Assembly (NCBI GenBank): GCA_030998225.1
Contig: JAPYXD010000680.1
Location: 16,058,001-16,122,000, forward strand
Direction: 5' to 3'
Length of the DNA: 64,000 nt
Source of the DNA: Diplolepis rosae
Lineage: Eukaryota > Arthropoda > Insecta > Hymenoptera > Diplolepididae
In this document: piece by piece, positions 1 to 12,705 of the stretch
How the letters are laid out: each line of letters opens with the position of its first letter
Position numbering within the stretch: the stretch's first letter is position 1
Notes under the pieces: model-generated
What the model was told of the DNA's origin: nothing
The model's database searches: none
The model's input: the letters and a program-made list of their open reading frames with translations, nothing else
Made by a program: the position numbers and the translations under genes

Positions 1-250
1 GGACTGGCCAGTTTTCCTAGCTAGCTCACGGCTTTAAATGGGGTCAACAAGTCAGGACTCCGACCAACTCTCCAATTGAATTTCCGCACGGGAAGTAATC
101 AATATATTTTTTTTAGCCCATATAACTTTTTTTGTAATGAAAATACCATTCACAAATTTTGAGAAATGATAGAGAGAATAATAAACTATGTTTATCTGCT
201 TCATTTGAGTAAAAATTCCAAAAAAAATTGCTCGAAGAAACTAAATATAG

Positions 251-492
251 ATGTACTTACAGTTTTTAACGTTCATTGAACGATGAAAAATATATTTTTT
301 TTAAACTGAATGATTTGTTTCTTCGCCATCAAATTGAAAAGTAAAGTATATTTAATAACGTATCGTATATTTGAAAGGTTCTAAATATATTTCAAATTAA
401 TTAGGTGAGTTTGAAACTATCTAGTAAATTATTTTGTTATGACAGAAAAAATTTTGTCATCGTTCAATGGACGTTTAAAACTGTAAGTACAT
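251..492. repeat. Foldback element, 35-bp arms
   Basis: Positions 251-285 and 458-492 are near-perfect inverted copies (the arm begins ATGTACTTACAG and ends CTGTAAGTACAT). About 170 bp of AT-rich DNA lies between them. This is the form of a MITE. No target duplication could be recognised. Confidence 0.6.
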
Positions 493-1000
493 AAATATAA
501 ATAATTTTTGTCGCCTGTCTTATTTCTACACGAAATGAGATATGAATTTGAAACTTGGGGAAATTGAAAAAAAGTCAATAAAGAAGATTCATCTGGTCCT
601 AAATATTTATAAATGTAAAAAAAAAGTTTAATAAATAAACATAGTTGTGCGAACACCGACCATACCCATGGAACTCTGTATGTGCAAAATGTAGCAATAT
701 TTGTCATCGCAATGCAGATTGCTTTTTGATTATTTTATAACAAACTTTTTCTGTTTCCCTAAATATGTGCTTTCACTCACACTACCAATTCTACTTTATT
801 AAAGTTTTCCCAACTTTTTACCGCTTTCTTTTAACATTTAATTTTTAATGTGGACAAAAAAAATATCGTTCCAAGGACTGACTTGGTCACGTGGCCCACC
901 TAGGACATAGCCTTAAGTAAATAAATATTAATGAATATAAAACTACTAAAAATTTAGTCTTAAAAGAAAGCAAATTAAATTATGAAAACTCCGGTGTTCT

Positions 1001-1306
1001 ACACGCAGAAAAAATATCAGTAAAATTTACAGGAAGTTCGGTACTTATTTGGACAACATGACTTTTTAGTAAATTTTACAAGAAGTTGAGTTCAATCAAC
1101 AGATTTTCTGTACAATTCACTTAGCGTACAGTACAATCAACTTAACTCGGATTTTTTCGTATTTAGTAGATTTTACTGGGCGCTGATTGAAACGTACAGA
1201 AAATCTGTTAATTGAACTCAACTTCTGGTAAAATTTACTGAAAAGTCATGTTGTCCAAATAAGTACCGAACTTCCTGTAAATTTTACTGATCTTTTCTCT
1301 GCGTGT
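1001..1306. repeat. Foldback MITE, ACACGCAGAAAA ends
   Basis: Two arms of about 110 bp (from 1001 and ending at 1306) are inverted copies with few mismatches. The ends are ACACGCAGAAAA and TTTTCTCTGCGTGT. The arms resemble the ACACTGAGAAAA ends of the foldbacks inside the second ALDH gene, so they may belong to one broad family. Confidence 0.7.
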
Positions 1307-1378
1307 ATCATTTTTGTCTGTTTCAAGAACTAGCACAAACCAAAGTCTACTCATTGACATATACACTAAAAACTCATA

Positions 1379-2300
1379 ATAGGGGAACTAGTTTTAGGAA
1401 CTTCTTAGAATTAGTTTGTGATGGTGCGGTGGGAAGAGTCGTAAGAGTGGCAACGTAAACAACTTGAAGTCGTTAAGCGCCATAAGAAGAAAAAGTGGTA
1501 GCGTCACTTCCTCGTGTTCACTTTAACTCTCACCCATGACTGAATTATTTCTTACGGTCCTGATTGTTTTGATTTGAGGATTACCTGAGTTTAAGAAGAT
1601 AACACCCGATACGACCCCTATGAGTCTTTAGTGTATGCATGTATGTATAATAAAATATACCGGAAATGAATTCTACATAAATATCTTAAGGCCATAGAAC
1701 ATCTGAAGATTTCTACCTTACCGGCATTCTAATTCCTGTAACTCTATTTACATAGGAGATGAGGAACCGAGTTGAAATTTTATGAAATTAGATCGAATGC
1801 ACCAAGATAGGCATGTCCGCTCATAAGTTTTCATAATTATGAAATTAAAGTCTTTTTATAATTATAAAAATGTGTGACCAGGCTGACCATTCTCAGTGTA
1901 TTTTAGAGTTCTAACAACACTGCGACAGATGTAACAAACTTTTGCTACACTCAAGTCGGATGATAGGGTAACTAGATTTAGGAACTTCTTAGAAAAAGTG
2001 GCAACGTAAACAACTTGAAGTCGTTAAGCGCCATAAGATGAAAAAGTGGTAGCACCACTTCGTCGTGTTCGCTTAAACTCTATTAAGGTTATACGGTACG
2101 AAATGAGTAAACAAAAGAGAAAGCACTCAATTCAAAGAAAAGTATGAAATTTTCAAAGAAATTGAAGACGGTGCGCCGTAAGAATATATTGTGCAGAAAT
2201 ATAAACTGAAACCTCTATACTGAAATAGTTCTTACGGTCCTGGTTGTTTTGATCTGAGGATTACCTGAGTTTAAGAAGACATCGCCCGTGATTGCCCCTA
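1379..2300. repeat. Diverged direct repeat with a pogo-like relic
   Basis: Segment 1379-1622 recurs at about 1966-2300. Shared stretches include the piece beginning GTGGCAACGTAAACAACTTG and the piece ending in TTTAAGAAGA. The second copy carries an extra stretch, about 2103-2225, on the plus strand. Its broken frames start MSKQKRKHS and continue with a helix-turn-helix-like segment (EIFKEIEDGA, VQKYKLKP), as in the CENP-B-type N-terminus of Tigger/pogo transposases. Frameshifts and stops make it a fossil. The two copies are probably two relics of one family, one internally deleted. Confidence 0.45.
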
Positions 2301-4180
2301 TTATACGAATTAAGTGTATCTTTTACGGAAATTCAGGTACCAAAAAATCTTTTGGTCGTAAAATACTGAGAAAAAAAATTATTATATTCCATATTTGGAT
2401 TGGATCCGGTGGCGTCCCTAATAAAAAATCGAACTTACAGTTTTCTGATACTCCACATGACACATATGAGTATTTCTTTATAGTAATAATTTTTTACATT
2501 GAATTGTTCATTAATATTTTTTAAGAAAATCTTTAATAAGGGCATTTGATACTTGTGAAATTAGCAAATTTGATTTATTTTAGATTTCTGAATGTTTAGG
2601 TCTAAAATAAAGAAAATCTTCTTTTGAAGATTTAGGAACTGATAAAGAAAATAAAAACGTACGTAGATACTTTTCTTGGCTCGGATGATTTAAAAAAGTA
2701 AATTTGAGCAAAAACGATAGCATGACTTTTTTTTTAATCAAAAGTCGAAATAGACTATAATTCTAATTATTTTGGACATAAACATGAAGAAACTAAACCT
2801 CATTCTTTACATGAATTTGAAAACTTTCTAAGTATCAAATGCCCGTAAATATGGTACATATCGAGTTTGTTCTTGATCTCTGTAGATTAAAAATTTCATT
2901 AACAATTAAAACTTTTATTCCTAATGGTTCCATTTATTTATATATCACTAAATACGAAAGAAAATGGTAAACAGGTGTCCTCGTAGACAATTTCAAACAC
3001 TTATATCGCAAATAAATGCACATTAAATTCAAATTTAAAGAATTTGAAATCTTTCTGTAAGATTTCAAATTCTTTAAATATTAATTATTATTAATAATTA
3101 AATTAATTTCAAATTAATTAGTTGAGTTTGGAAAGATTTTCAAATTCTTTAATATTTGAATTAAATTAATATTAAAATTAATTAGTATTAATGATATTTC
3201 AAATTAATTAGTTGAGTATGATAATTATTATTAATATATTATATTAATTATATTAATTTCAAATATTCTGGAAAATTAAAAATTCCTATTGAGATTCGAG
3301 AACATTAATATTCTTATAATTATAATTTTTTTTTAAAACGCAATGATTTATTATATTAAAAATTTCTTAAACTCACTTTTCAGAAATTAAGTTAAATTAA
3401 GTTTGTTTAAAATTTTAAGTCCCTTTTAACGTAAATATGATTAAAGAATGTCACTATTTTGAACTATTAAATTCTTTGAGTTACTTTAGTGACAATTATT
3501 AAAGAGTAAAACCATTCAACTGATAATATTTGTAAAGTAATTAAATTATAAAATAATTTTTGAATAAAGATCTAAGTTTTTGCGAAAATATTAATAATTC
3601 AAATTTAACAATCACGGAAACTCGAGTCACTCAGTTTACATCACGCAAATTTCAAGCTAAAGTTTCCTGAAACTCACAGTTTTAATCTTAAAAAAAGACA
3701 AATAAATAAAAAAAGAGAAAGTCTCCCAACTGTAAGATTTACACAAGCCTACTGGATGTCATCAGCAGCTGTTTCCTTTCAAATCCCGCAAATGTTTCCT
3801 TTTGGAATTGAACCGTTGGAATTAAATAAAACAGCTGATTTCCCTTCGTCGAAGCATATCGATTTTTCCTTCGCCAAACCATTCGTTCTACCCTCCACTT
3901 TTCCCAGGCTGAAACACTCTGAAGCGCGTTTACAAAAACATCGACGTTACCCGCCCCCCATGAAATTCTCCCACTAAAACTTTCGCATATATCCAAAAAA
4001 TCTCAAAATATCATCTCTAAAGCTACATTTAATTCGAAAATTCCCAAAATCACATCTATCAAGCGCTTAATTGACGATCCAAAAGACTCAACATTAGGAT
4101 AGGTTAGTTAATCTTGAATTGAGAAGTCAAGTCTATTTGTTTTCGTCCATCACTCGATCACGGGAATTTACCTCGCCAGT
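2301..4180. other. AT-rich intergenic DNA
   Basis: No gene is recognised. Positions 3020-3260 hold short palindromic AAATTAATTAGTTGAGT-type repeats around the motif TTCAAATTCTTTAA. Open frames at 3739-3996 on both strands are overlapping antisense frames with no recognisable domain, so I do not call them genes. Confidence 0.5.
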
Positions 4181-4940
4181 GTGAAAAGGCGCGTTGGGAT
4201 AGGTTATGTTACGGGTCGGAACCAATGTATTGTATATTATCAGCGTCGTGAGTCAAAGAACAAGGACCTTGGCGGGTCGACAGTCTCACGTCAAGAACGT
4301 GCGACGACCCCGGCCCCATAAAGGGGATCCACCCTCTCTCTTACTTTTACTCTATATAGTTTCTCTCTCTCTCTCTCTCTTGCGTACAAGACTACGTTTT
4401 CGTAAACCTATTTTCCTGCTTTTTTCTTACCTTGCTCCCTCTAAAAAGTTGCTGTCGATCGCCACCAACGCACTGGACACCCTTTTATTATCACCAACAC
4501 AAACTTGATTCCAAGGTATGCCCACTTGCACTTGACAATAGGACAGGACAGCTGAGTGCCCTGCCAGTTTTATGTAAGAGGCATAACGCTTCGCGGCCGT
4601 GGAACCTTGGACCGGCATTCACACACGTTCGATAAATCGCTCCCTTGTTTAGGATTACAAATTATCACTGTACTGACACCGATTATAATCCCTGGCTAGA
4701 CTACCCCATCGGCGACAACAACAAATATGGCGAGCAGACCTCCTCCTGCACCTCGGTAGGAGACGACTGACGAAGAGGACCGCCAGATAGCGACACTTAC
4801 GCTTCCCCACCCGCTTCACCAAACGGCCCGCACCGCCCGCAACCCCTTAACAGAGTTGGGTAAGTAATTTAACCCATAGACGTACAGAATTGGGTACGTA
4901 ATTTAACCCGTAGACACACAGAGTGACCAGGAGTAGGTAG
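4181..4940 (+). other. GC-rich island, possible LTR/leader remnant or promoter
   Basis: This segment is much richer in G+C than its surroundings. It contains TGTTACGGGTC at 4206, a TATA-like CTATATAG near 4354, a (TC)n run at about 4361-4380 and a segment TGGCGAGCAGACC near 4727 that could be read as a primer-binding region. A 5' TGTTACG followed by a TATA box is common in Gypsy/BEL LTRs. No second LTR or pol gene is visible, so an LTR fragment is a guess; a CpG-like promoter island is the alternative. Positions 4856-4920 hold two copies of a GTTGGGTA-GTAATTTAACCC unit of about 38 bp. Confidence 0.3.
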
Positions 4941-6100
4941 GGTTGTAAAGTTTCAAGCATAACGGCGGGAAAACTCAAACTAATTGGATTCTCAAAATTC
5001 ATGAATAAATTGCATTAATAATCAAATAAATAACTAACTTATATAGAAAATTTGAATAAATAAATAATTTTAACTAATTAGGAAGATTAAATCTTGTGAG
5101 TTAAATGTAATTTATTTATTATTTTAATTTTTTAATTTATTGTCTTAGAATTAATTTGTGCTTCTGGCGATCCATTTTCCAAGAACTTTTTATTATACTT
5201 TAAACGCAAAATATTAAGTCGACAACTACCGGTAAACCATCTTGCATCACATCAAAAAACATAGAAACAAATGAATACGATCAAAATAACGTAACCTAAA
5301 TCTTAGGTTAAACAACACTAAAAATAAATTACGTAATTATTATTATATATTGTAATTACTGTGTATAATTATATTATGTATAATTAAAAATTAAAGATCC
5401 ATCGTTATATACTTTAAGCGTTCGCAGGGAACTTCGCGAATTCAAAGGTTATGTTCACGTGGTGCGTTCACTGATTTCTCAGTGAAATCAAAGCAGGGCA
5501 CTGATTTATCAATTGATATATTTTTATTGATATAATCATTGACTATTTTACTGATTCAGGTTTAGAAAGTAAAAATTCTAGATTTACCAAATTAAAACAT
5601 TAAAAATCCATGAACACATGTTCATCGGTTCTCTATTTGTAGCCCTCCAAACTACTGTGAGCCTCTTTTAAATCAGTGGATTCTTCTTTCTGCAAAAAAT
5701 AAGGTGGCAGGATGTTTCCTGAGATCGCTGATAAAATTGAGAACTTGGTTTGAAATTGGATTCTATTCAATAGGGATGTTGCGTTCTTTTACCAGTTTTA
5801 ATTGTTTTGGATGTTTCATGAGAGCAAATCTGAAAATAAGACGAAATGAGACAGGGCTTTGAATTTTCGAATCAATTATTGATTTGTATTAAATTCTTAA
5901 AAGTATGGTATTAACATATTACCCATGACCAATTTTAGTTGTATTCATCAAAACAGCATCAAGAACGTTCAAGTAGAACAAGTAGTTCTGTAAATACACC
6001 TGTCCAGTTTCAAAACTTATCAAATTATGTTCATATCAATAGCTAAACCTTTTACCATTCATATTTTTACAATGTTGCTCGTCACTATATGAAATGGATA
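4941..6100. other. AT-rich intergenic DNA
   Basis: No gene is recognised. Positions 5460-5580 hold short palindromes around CACTGATT/AATCAGTG, which resemble the segment at 46160-46310 in the second ALDH gene and suggest a shared repeat family. Confidence 0.4.
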
Positions 6101-6252
6101 AAAGGGACAGCTATTGATTCATGTAAAAAATGCAGATGAAAAATATTAATCATATTCAATTTCATTTCAAAGAATTATTTATTCACCATGAAATTGAATA
6201 TTATCAATATTTTTCATCTGCATTTTTTACACGAATCAATAGCTGCCCCTTT
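6101..6252. repeat. Foldback element
   Basis: AAAGGGACAGCTATTGATTC at 6101 reappears inverted, ending at about 6252 (GAATCAATAGCTGCCCCTTT). The arms run on through a CAGATGAAAAATATT segment for about 65 bp with a short spacer. Confidence 0.65.
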
Positions 6253-6417
6253 TGTTTTACATTTATTTACATTTAAATTTCCCGGCATACGTCGCTATAT
6301 TGAATTTTAGTTCCAATTCATGTTTTAGATGGCGCGCGAATATTGCGCCACTCTTTAACGTTTTGTTTCCACCCACTGGTCAAGACTCGTTTATTGCAAG
6401 TCGAGAGGTGCTCCCAC

Positions 6418-7119
6418 TAGAGTTCTAAAGAGTTTATGTGACCGAGAATATGTCTGGGAGCACGGGAACATGACTGAGAATTTCTCTGATGAATGTGCTC
6501 TTCGAGATTTTATGAGAATTTACAAATATTTTTCCGTAACAGTTCAAGCTTTTAATTGTTTTTGATAAATGCTCTGTTCTGGAAGTTCGTGTAACGTGCG
6601 CAATAAAAATGGAAAAAAAAAGAATATAGTTTGGAATTTTCTAAAAAAAATTATTGATAAACAAAATGAAGCTTCTTTCAAGTGCAAATATTGTGATCAT
6701 CAGATGTACAGAAAGCATGCCACTTGACAAATAGAGCACTTAAAAAAGTGCATAAACTTTCCCGAAACTGTCAAACAATTATTTAAATCAGAGCGTAATT
6801 TGTGCGAAGGAAACTTAAATTACTTGTTCTTTATGTTTGAATTTAATATAATGGCTATAAAAAAATTTTTTTGATATTGAATTCCGACAAAACTTGACAT
6901 TTTTCGTTGTTTATTTTTATGAAACCTTCACTATTGCAATTCATAGTGTTTGGAAATAAATTTACAATATTATAAGGTTTATAATGATAAAGAAAATATT
7001 GGTGAAGGTATGTTAAAATTCCCTTAAATTCTCTGTAAATTCTCAAGTTGTCTTAAAATGACGGTCACAGTCACGAGAACGTGACCGGATTTTAAATGTC
7101 CGAGAGATTTAGAACTCTA
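6418..7119 (+). mobile_element. hAT-family DNA transposon remnant with 8-bp TSD
   Basis: The element starts TAGAGTTCTAAA and ends TTTAGAACTCTA, a 12-bp perfect terminal inverted repeat. It is flanked on both sides by the perfect 8-bp direct repeat GCTCCCAC (6410-6417 and 7120-7127). An 8-bp target duplication with TAGnG/CAGnG ends is the signature of hAT transposons. Inside, at about 6620-6800, is a relic BED zinc finger. At 702 bp it is internally deleted and cannot move on its own. Confidence 0.85.
6609..6850 (+). pseudogene. BED zinc-finger relic of a hAT transposase
   Basis: Reading the frame that gives VWNFLKKI then FKCKYC and EHLKKC shows a BED finger: aromatic VWNF start, a C-x2-C pair and a distal H-x4-C pair. 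BED fingers form the DNA-binding N-terminus of hAT transposases. The ATG at 6609 is out of frame with the finger through a slip in the adjacent A-run. A TGA interrupts the finger after KHAT, where functional copies often carry Arg. The DDE and dimerisation domains are absent. Its position inside an element with a hAT-type target duplication supports the call. Confidence 0.7.
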
Positions 7120-7127
7120 GCTCCCAC

Positions 7128-9156
7128 CACCGCAACTATCGGTAAAGTTGGTTTTTGGAGTAAGCACTGGATTGGTTGTTGCCCCAACCACAGTGTTGCA
7201 TATACACGCCTTCATTATTATGTATCACTTAACCTCTCATTCTCAATTGTTGTCAATTGTATTCACGTGGAACATAAATACGTATCAGCGAGAGTATAAG
7301 CATCTTATTTAGACGAAGTTGTCAAAAAAGTATTTCATACATACATGCTTTCAAATGGAAATCGTAAAAACAGAAAAAAGTACGTAAATTTAATCATAAT
7401 ACAGTTTAAATTGTCCGTTTTTAATAATGTATGAACATGTCTAAATATGCATGGTAATTATGCAGTTTTGCTCCTTTCGCGAAAATAACGTGCGCCATTT
7501 TTTGAAACGCACGAAATTAATATATTTTAACAAAAGTGTTGTTAATATCATCCCTCTGCACTTACTTATAACAGTCGATCAGGTAAGTGACAATTTCAGT
7601 CCAGAGGCACCCTTATGCATTTTTTCCGAAGAACATTTTTCGCCCTTTGAAAAACAATTATTCATAATTAGCTCCACTTATCTTGAGTAGAATTTCCTTG
7701 TGAATTTCGACAATTTTATTCTAAAATTACCGAAAACAAGGTAAAAATGTTATGACAATTTTCAGACCTGGCTACTTTCGGCAATTTGTTTCATACTTAA
7801 AATAGTTTCAAAAATCACTAAACGCCGCTTTTAGACATTCACTTCTGTCAAATTAATAGCTTGGTGGTTTTTTCTTATTCTGAGACATCTATGATTATGA
7901 AACTTAGGTTAAAAAAGTCAATTACCAGGGGCGTACGAAAAAAAATTGTTCGTGAAGGGTTTTTCTAACAAATTTTGTTAATGTTTACATTTTTAAAAAT
8001 ATTTTTATTAATTTCGAAAGATCTTTCAAAATTTCGAGTGGTTGGCTCTAAGGGTTTAAAAGTAGGAACTCGATATTTTTAATCTTAAAATTTTCCAATA
8101 TTCCATGTTGATAGTTATCTAATTTTTTTATTCAATCGTTTCAATTTTCCTATTCTATATTTCGTTAGTTAAATATTTTCATCTTAAAATAGAATTATCA
8201 TTGTAGAATTTTGAGCAGCCAAACTTTTAAATTTAAAATTATAATTGTTTCGCCTTTTTCATATTACAATTTTTGCCTCTAACATAAAAATTTTTCGTCG
8301 ATAAAAATTGTCACTTTAGAGTTTTCTTTCAAGCTACATAAAATTTCTCAAATTTTCAAGTAAAGAATAATGAACCCTACAGATTTTCAAGTATAATTTT
8401 TTTTAATATTCAAAATTTTACTTTTTTATCTACAAAAATAATTAATTTTTTCACACTTCTACAGGGGTTTTCACTTCCAGAATCTTAGTCTGTATTTCAA
8501 ATAATTCAAAATTCAGATTTTTCAGGAATTCACATTTCTTGGGAAATCGTATAAGTAATAAGCGTTCGTCAGGATTAAACATTTTATGTATTAACGGCTT
8601 CATCGGTAGAATATTTTGTCATAATAAAATACTACTGTGAATATTATTGCTGTTGTGGATAAATTTATTGAATGGTAAATATAGCAAATTATGTGAAAAA
8701 GTTTTTCTAGTGAATTCGTTTCTATTTCGGAAAATTAATTATTGAAAACTTTGAGTCGGAAAAAGTATCTGTTGTCAATGTAAAAAAATGCCAAGTAATC
8801 TCGTTACTGAATTATAAAATTTAGATTTCACATTAATTACTGTCTATTAAAAAATTGTCAAAGTAATCAGCATTCGTTGAGAAATCCAGAATTTTTTTGT
8901 TCAATTCATTCATTGCATCGGTAATTTTTCTGTGAAATTTTTTTTCCTGATTAATGCATAATGAAAAAGTTTTTGAATTTTGCAGAAAAGCAGTAAATGA
9001 ATGCGAAGATGAAAAATAAAAAAAATCTAAGTTAGGAAAGTTTTTTGAGGTTTATTATCTAGTTGTTTAGGGTTTCAGGATATTTAGTTTTTTCAATATT
9101 TGATTATGAATTTTATAATTTTGGAAAACGACATCAGCGTATTCATTTTTTTGCAG
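7128..9156. other. AT-rich intergenic DNA upstream of the pogo gene
   Basis: No gene is recognised. Diverged direct repeats of about 80-100 bp occur around 8545-8650 and 8860-8950 (shared AAGTAAT-AGC-TTCGT and CATCGGTA pieces). The missing first exon of the downstream pogo-like transposase may lie here, but no start exon could be fixed. Confidence 0.35.
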
Positions 9157-11379
9157 AACCGAAGCGGAAAATACCTAAGTACAAACAGTTGGACCTTGGT
9201 GAGAAAAATGATATTATCAAACTTTCTAAGAATGGAATAAGGAATACTGTTATTGCACAATGGTTCGGGGTATCGGAATCGACTGTTTCGCGGATTATCT
9301 TGAACAAGGACAAATACAAATTGACATCGACAGAGAAACAACTATTTAAAAAAAAAACTAGAATTGATAGAGGGCAGAATGCCAAGTTAGAAAATATTCT
9401 ATTCAATTGGATAAAGCAGAAACGCAGTTTAGGTGTTTCCCTTTCTGGGCCTTTGATAAAAAAAAAAGCTCAGTTTTTTCACCAGCAGCTCGGCGGAACA
9501 GCGACATTCAAGGCCAGTCAGGGTTGGTTAGGAAGATTCAAAGCGAGGTTCGGCATCCGTCAACTAAGTGTGCAAGGAGAACGTTTGTCAGCTGATACAG
9601 AGGCAGTTGTAGAATGCCAAGAAGCAATACAGAAAGTAATTGCAGAGGGTCAATACTCAAAGGACAATGTTTACAACGCTGACGAAACCGGGCTCTACTC
9701 AAAATCTCTTCCGACAAAAACATTAGCACTTGCTGACGAGAAACAAGTTCCGGGGCACAAAGAATCCAAAGAAAGAGTCACCATCATGAATTGTTTCAAT
9801 GCAACTGGCACTCATAAAGTTCAACTGCTGCTCATCGGAAAATCGCAAAGCCCGCGCTGTTTCAATGGCATCAACCATTTGCCCGTAGTGTACCGGAGAC
9901 AGAAAAATGCTTGGATGAACAGTAAGATGTTCAAAAAAATTTCAAGAAAAAATCATTTTACATTGATTCATGCTGACTCAATAAATACATATTTAAAAAA
10001 TAAAATTTTATTTGTTTATTTCACAAAAATTCGTTTTACATCAGATTGAAAAACATTTCCCAATTTTCTAACACTATTTCAGGTGGAATTTTCGTCGACT
10101 GGTACAAAAATGTTTTCATTCCATCAATCAAAGAACATAAACCTGGCAAAGACGAGAAATTTTTGCTCATTCTCGATAATGCGCCTTGTCATCTTTCGGC
10201 TGAAGTGCTAAATGAGATTGACCCTCAAGTCAAAGTATTTTACTTGCCTCCAGATATCTCTGCCATTCAGCAGCCGATGAATCAAGGCGTCATCGAATGC
10301 ATGAAGCACATATACAAAAAATTGTTTTTGCGAAAATTGGTTTTGTTCGATGAAGAATGGCAGGACGCAATTCAAACTTTCATCAAGAAATGGAATCTCT
10401 TGGATACGTCTTCCACGGTTGCAACTGCTTGGTCTCTTGTGCCATCATCGGTACTCTCAAAAGCTTGGCAAAAATTTCTGGGCTACCCCACCTTCCCCTC
10501 GGACCATGGCGCGGAAACCATGGACATAGTCAACATCGTGAACAACGCCCATGGATCCAATGTTTTTACTGCAACTGAAGCTGCTGAATGGGTCAACGAA
10601 GATCAAGATCTTTCAACGTGGCGCGAGTTGACTGACAAAGAACTTCTAGATCAGGTTCCCAAAATATATTTTCTAATCATTAAATACTAATTATTATTTT
10701 CCATTCATCCAAATTGTCTTTAATTTCAATAATTTTACTCTCATTTTCAATAAGAAAATTTTATTCCAAATTTTCTGATAGAAAAAAATTCATAATCTGT
10801 TCAAACGTTAAAATAATTTTACAACAAATTAATGGAAATTTCTCAGTCTTCATACAATTTTTGCGAACTTTATAATGAAAATTTCATAAAGTCGCCTTAT
10901 TTAGAATCGAAAGCTTATTAGGATTTCGAAAATTTTACGTAGATTACTATGAAGATTCTATTGTATTCTATAAAGATCAAAGTTACTGGGTATAATTATC
11001 ACTTTTTTCCGGTTATTTACTATCATTACTATCATTATCATTTACTATCCAACGAAGCCTGCAAACTAACTATACATTTCTGATTATGAATGGAAATCAT
11101 TAAAAATTCTTATATGCGTTCTAGGACCAAGCAGAATACATCATGGAGGACGACAGCCAAAATGTGGCGATAGACGAGAGCGCCAATGATTCTACGTTGG
11201 AGGAAACGAACCATAACAACCAATCCACTTTAAAGGAGATTCTCGAGTCCTTCACCAAATTCAAAAAGTGGTACGAGCAACGAACTGAGTGTACCAAAGA
11301 AGAGGCACAGAAACTACAACGCATGCAATACGTTGTAGAGTCATGCTTGTATTATGACATCACAAATGGGAACATTTAA
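9157..11379 (+). CDS. Pogo/Tigger-type DDE transposase gene, 5' incomplete, catalytic D to N
   Basis: Three exons join in frame: 9157-9921, 10083-10654 and 11125-11379, with GT-AG introns. The product (about 530 residues seen) starts KRKIPKYKQL with a CENP-B_N helix-turn-helix (IAQWFGVSESTVSRI), then the second HTH of the Tc5/CENP-B type (ASQGWLGRFKARFGI), then a DDE_1 catalytic domain: first Asp in NADETGLYSK (9681-9683) and second in LDNAPCH (10175-10177). The third, normally in QPMDQGV, is Asn here (codon AAT, 10280-10282), 34 residues after the second. Such enzymes cut and paste DNA. With one acidic residue lost this copy should be catalytically dead, although the reading frame is otherwise open. 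The first exon and terminal repeats were not found. It could be a recently dead transposon or a Jerky/Tigger-derived host gene. Confidence 0.8.
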
Positions 11380-12357
11380 GAAAAATTGTTTTGTCAAAAT
11401 AATGATAAAATTTGATAATTAAGACTGAATATATTTTTTATGTTGTTTTATTGCGTTTTGACTCTTTTTTCATTCATGAAACTTATTTTTCTCTTAGTTT
11501 TTACCATAAAAAATTGAATTATATTTCATATATAAAATGTTTGTCATCTTACAAATTTCTCGAATAAATTATTTTCATGTATGTATTTCCATTTTTTAGC
11601 TGTTGAATTAAAAAATGTGCGCACATGACAGACTTTTGAATTAAACATGTTTTCAAATTATCGAATTACAGCTTCTAAACGTTCACTGTATAAAATCTTT
11701 TAGAAATAATTTGAAATCAAAATACTGTGTGAATTTTAAACTGTCGTTCAAGATAAACAATTTAAAGCTGAATTTTTAACTATGAATATTTAATTTTTTA
11801 AACCTTAATTATATTTATAATTTTTATTATAATGTCCAATTTTACATGTAATATGTCTAAATAATTTTAAATGTATGTAATTAATTTCCTTTATGTTAAA
11901 TCAGTGTTAGGTAACTTTAAAATCAAGATATTTTGTCACAATAATTCATGTTTAGTTCGACTTGAAAACATTTTCTAATTCAAATACAAATTTTTATACA
12001 TAAAAATTGGAAAATTCTAAAGAAATTTATTCAAAATTTCCCACATTCCAGTTACAGTTTTTATATTTCTTCATCTAAATTTCTGAATGAAAACCTACAG
12101 ACGTACCTGCAAAACAAAATAGCATCTGCTGAACATTCGACGAAAATTAAGAGTCGTAAGAAATATGCGCAAGTGCGTAGCATTGGATTCATAAGTGTTT
12201 ACTATCCCGCCTTTGCTGCAATAGGTTCAGCGCGTCACATGTTAGGCAAAGGTGGGGGTTAGGGGAACGCTCGGTCGGGCCTTGCGATAAACGAGTCATG
12301 ACTGTGCACTGTATGACTGTACAGACTGATTCCTCCTTATACTCCTTCATGGGTTGA
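11380..12357. other. AT-rich intergenic DNA
   Basis: No gene or clear repeat is recognised, apart from a somewhat GC-richer patch at 12190-12350 bordering the THAP element. Confidence 0.4.
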
Positions 12358-12705
12358 ATTGAGATAACCAAGTTCACGTTACAGGCCATGTGGTAGGGAT
12401 AGACTGTAGGTAAGGTTGGTCTTGGACGAAATAAATATATGGGAATCGTTGGGAAATTGATGAAACAAAATTTTCCAGCGTAAAAGTAAGTCATAAATTT
12501 ATTAATAATTATATTTTTCAAGTGCAAAATTCATTTCCGCTTATTTTGAGTACCTACATGTCGCTTATCATTCTTTTAATTTTTTTAATATAAAATAAAA
12601 TGTCATAAATTTGTAGGTTATGATGACCGTTTATTTTAAAGGATTTGAAGAATGTGTTGAAAACGAGAAATCTTGTTTCTTCATCTTCTCTTTGGATATT
12701 TTCAG

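Noticed and set aside
3739..3996. Overlapping sense and antisense frames in a slightly GC-richer patch
   Set aside because: No domain, no splice partner and no promoter; both strands are open by chance.
9063..9156. Upstream extension of the pogo transposase frame
   Set aside because: It has no ATG start and is AT-rich filler; the acceptor TTTTTTGCAG at 9156 explains the start of similarity better.
12189..12527. 112-codon minus-strand frame and its twin at 14479-14733
   Set aside because: The shared peptide comes from the inverted arms of the THAP element read outward, not from a gene.
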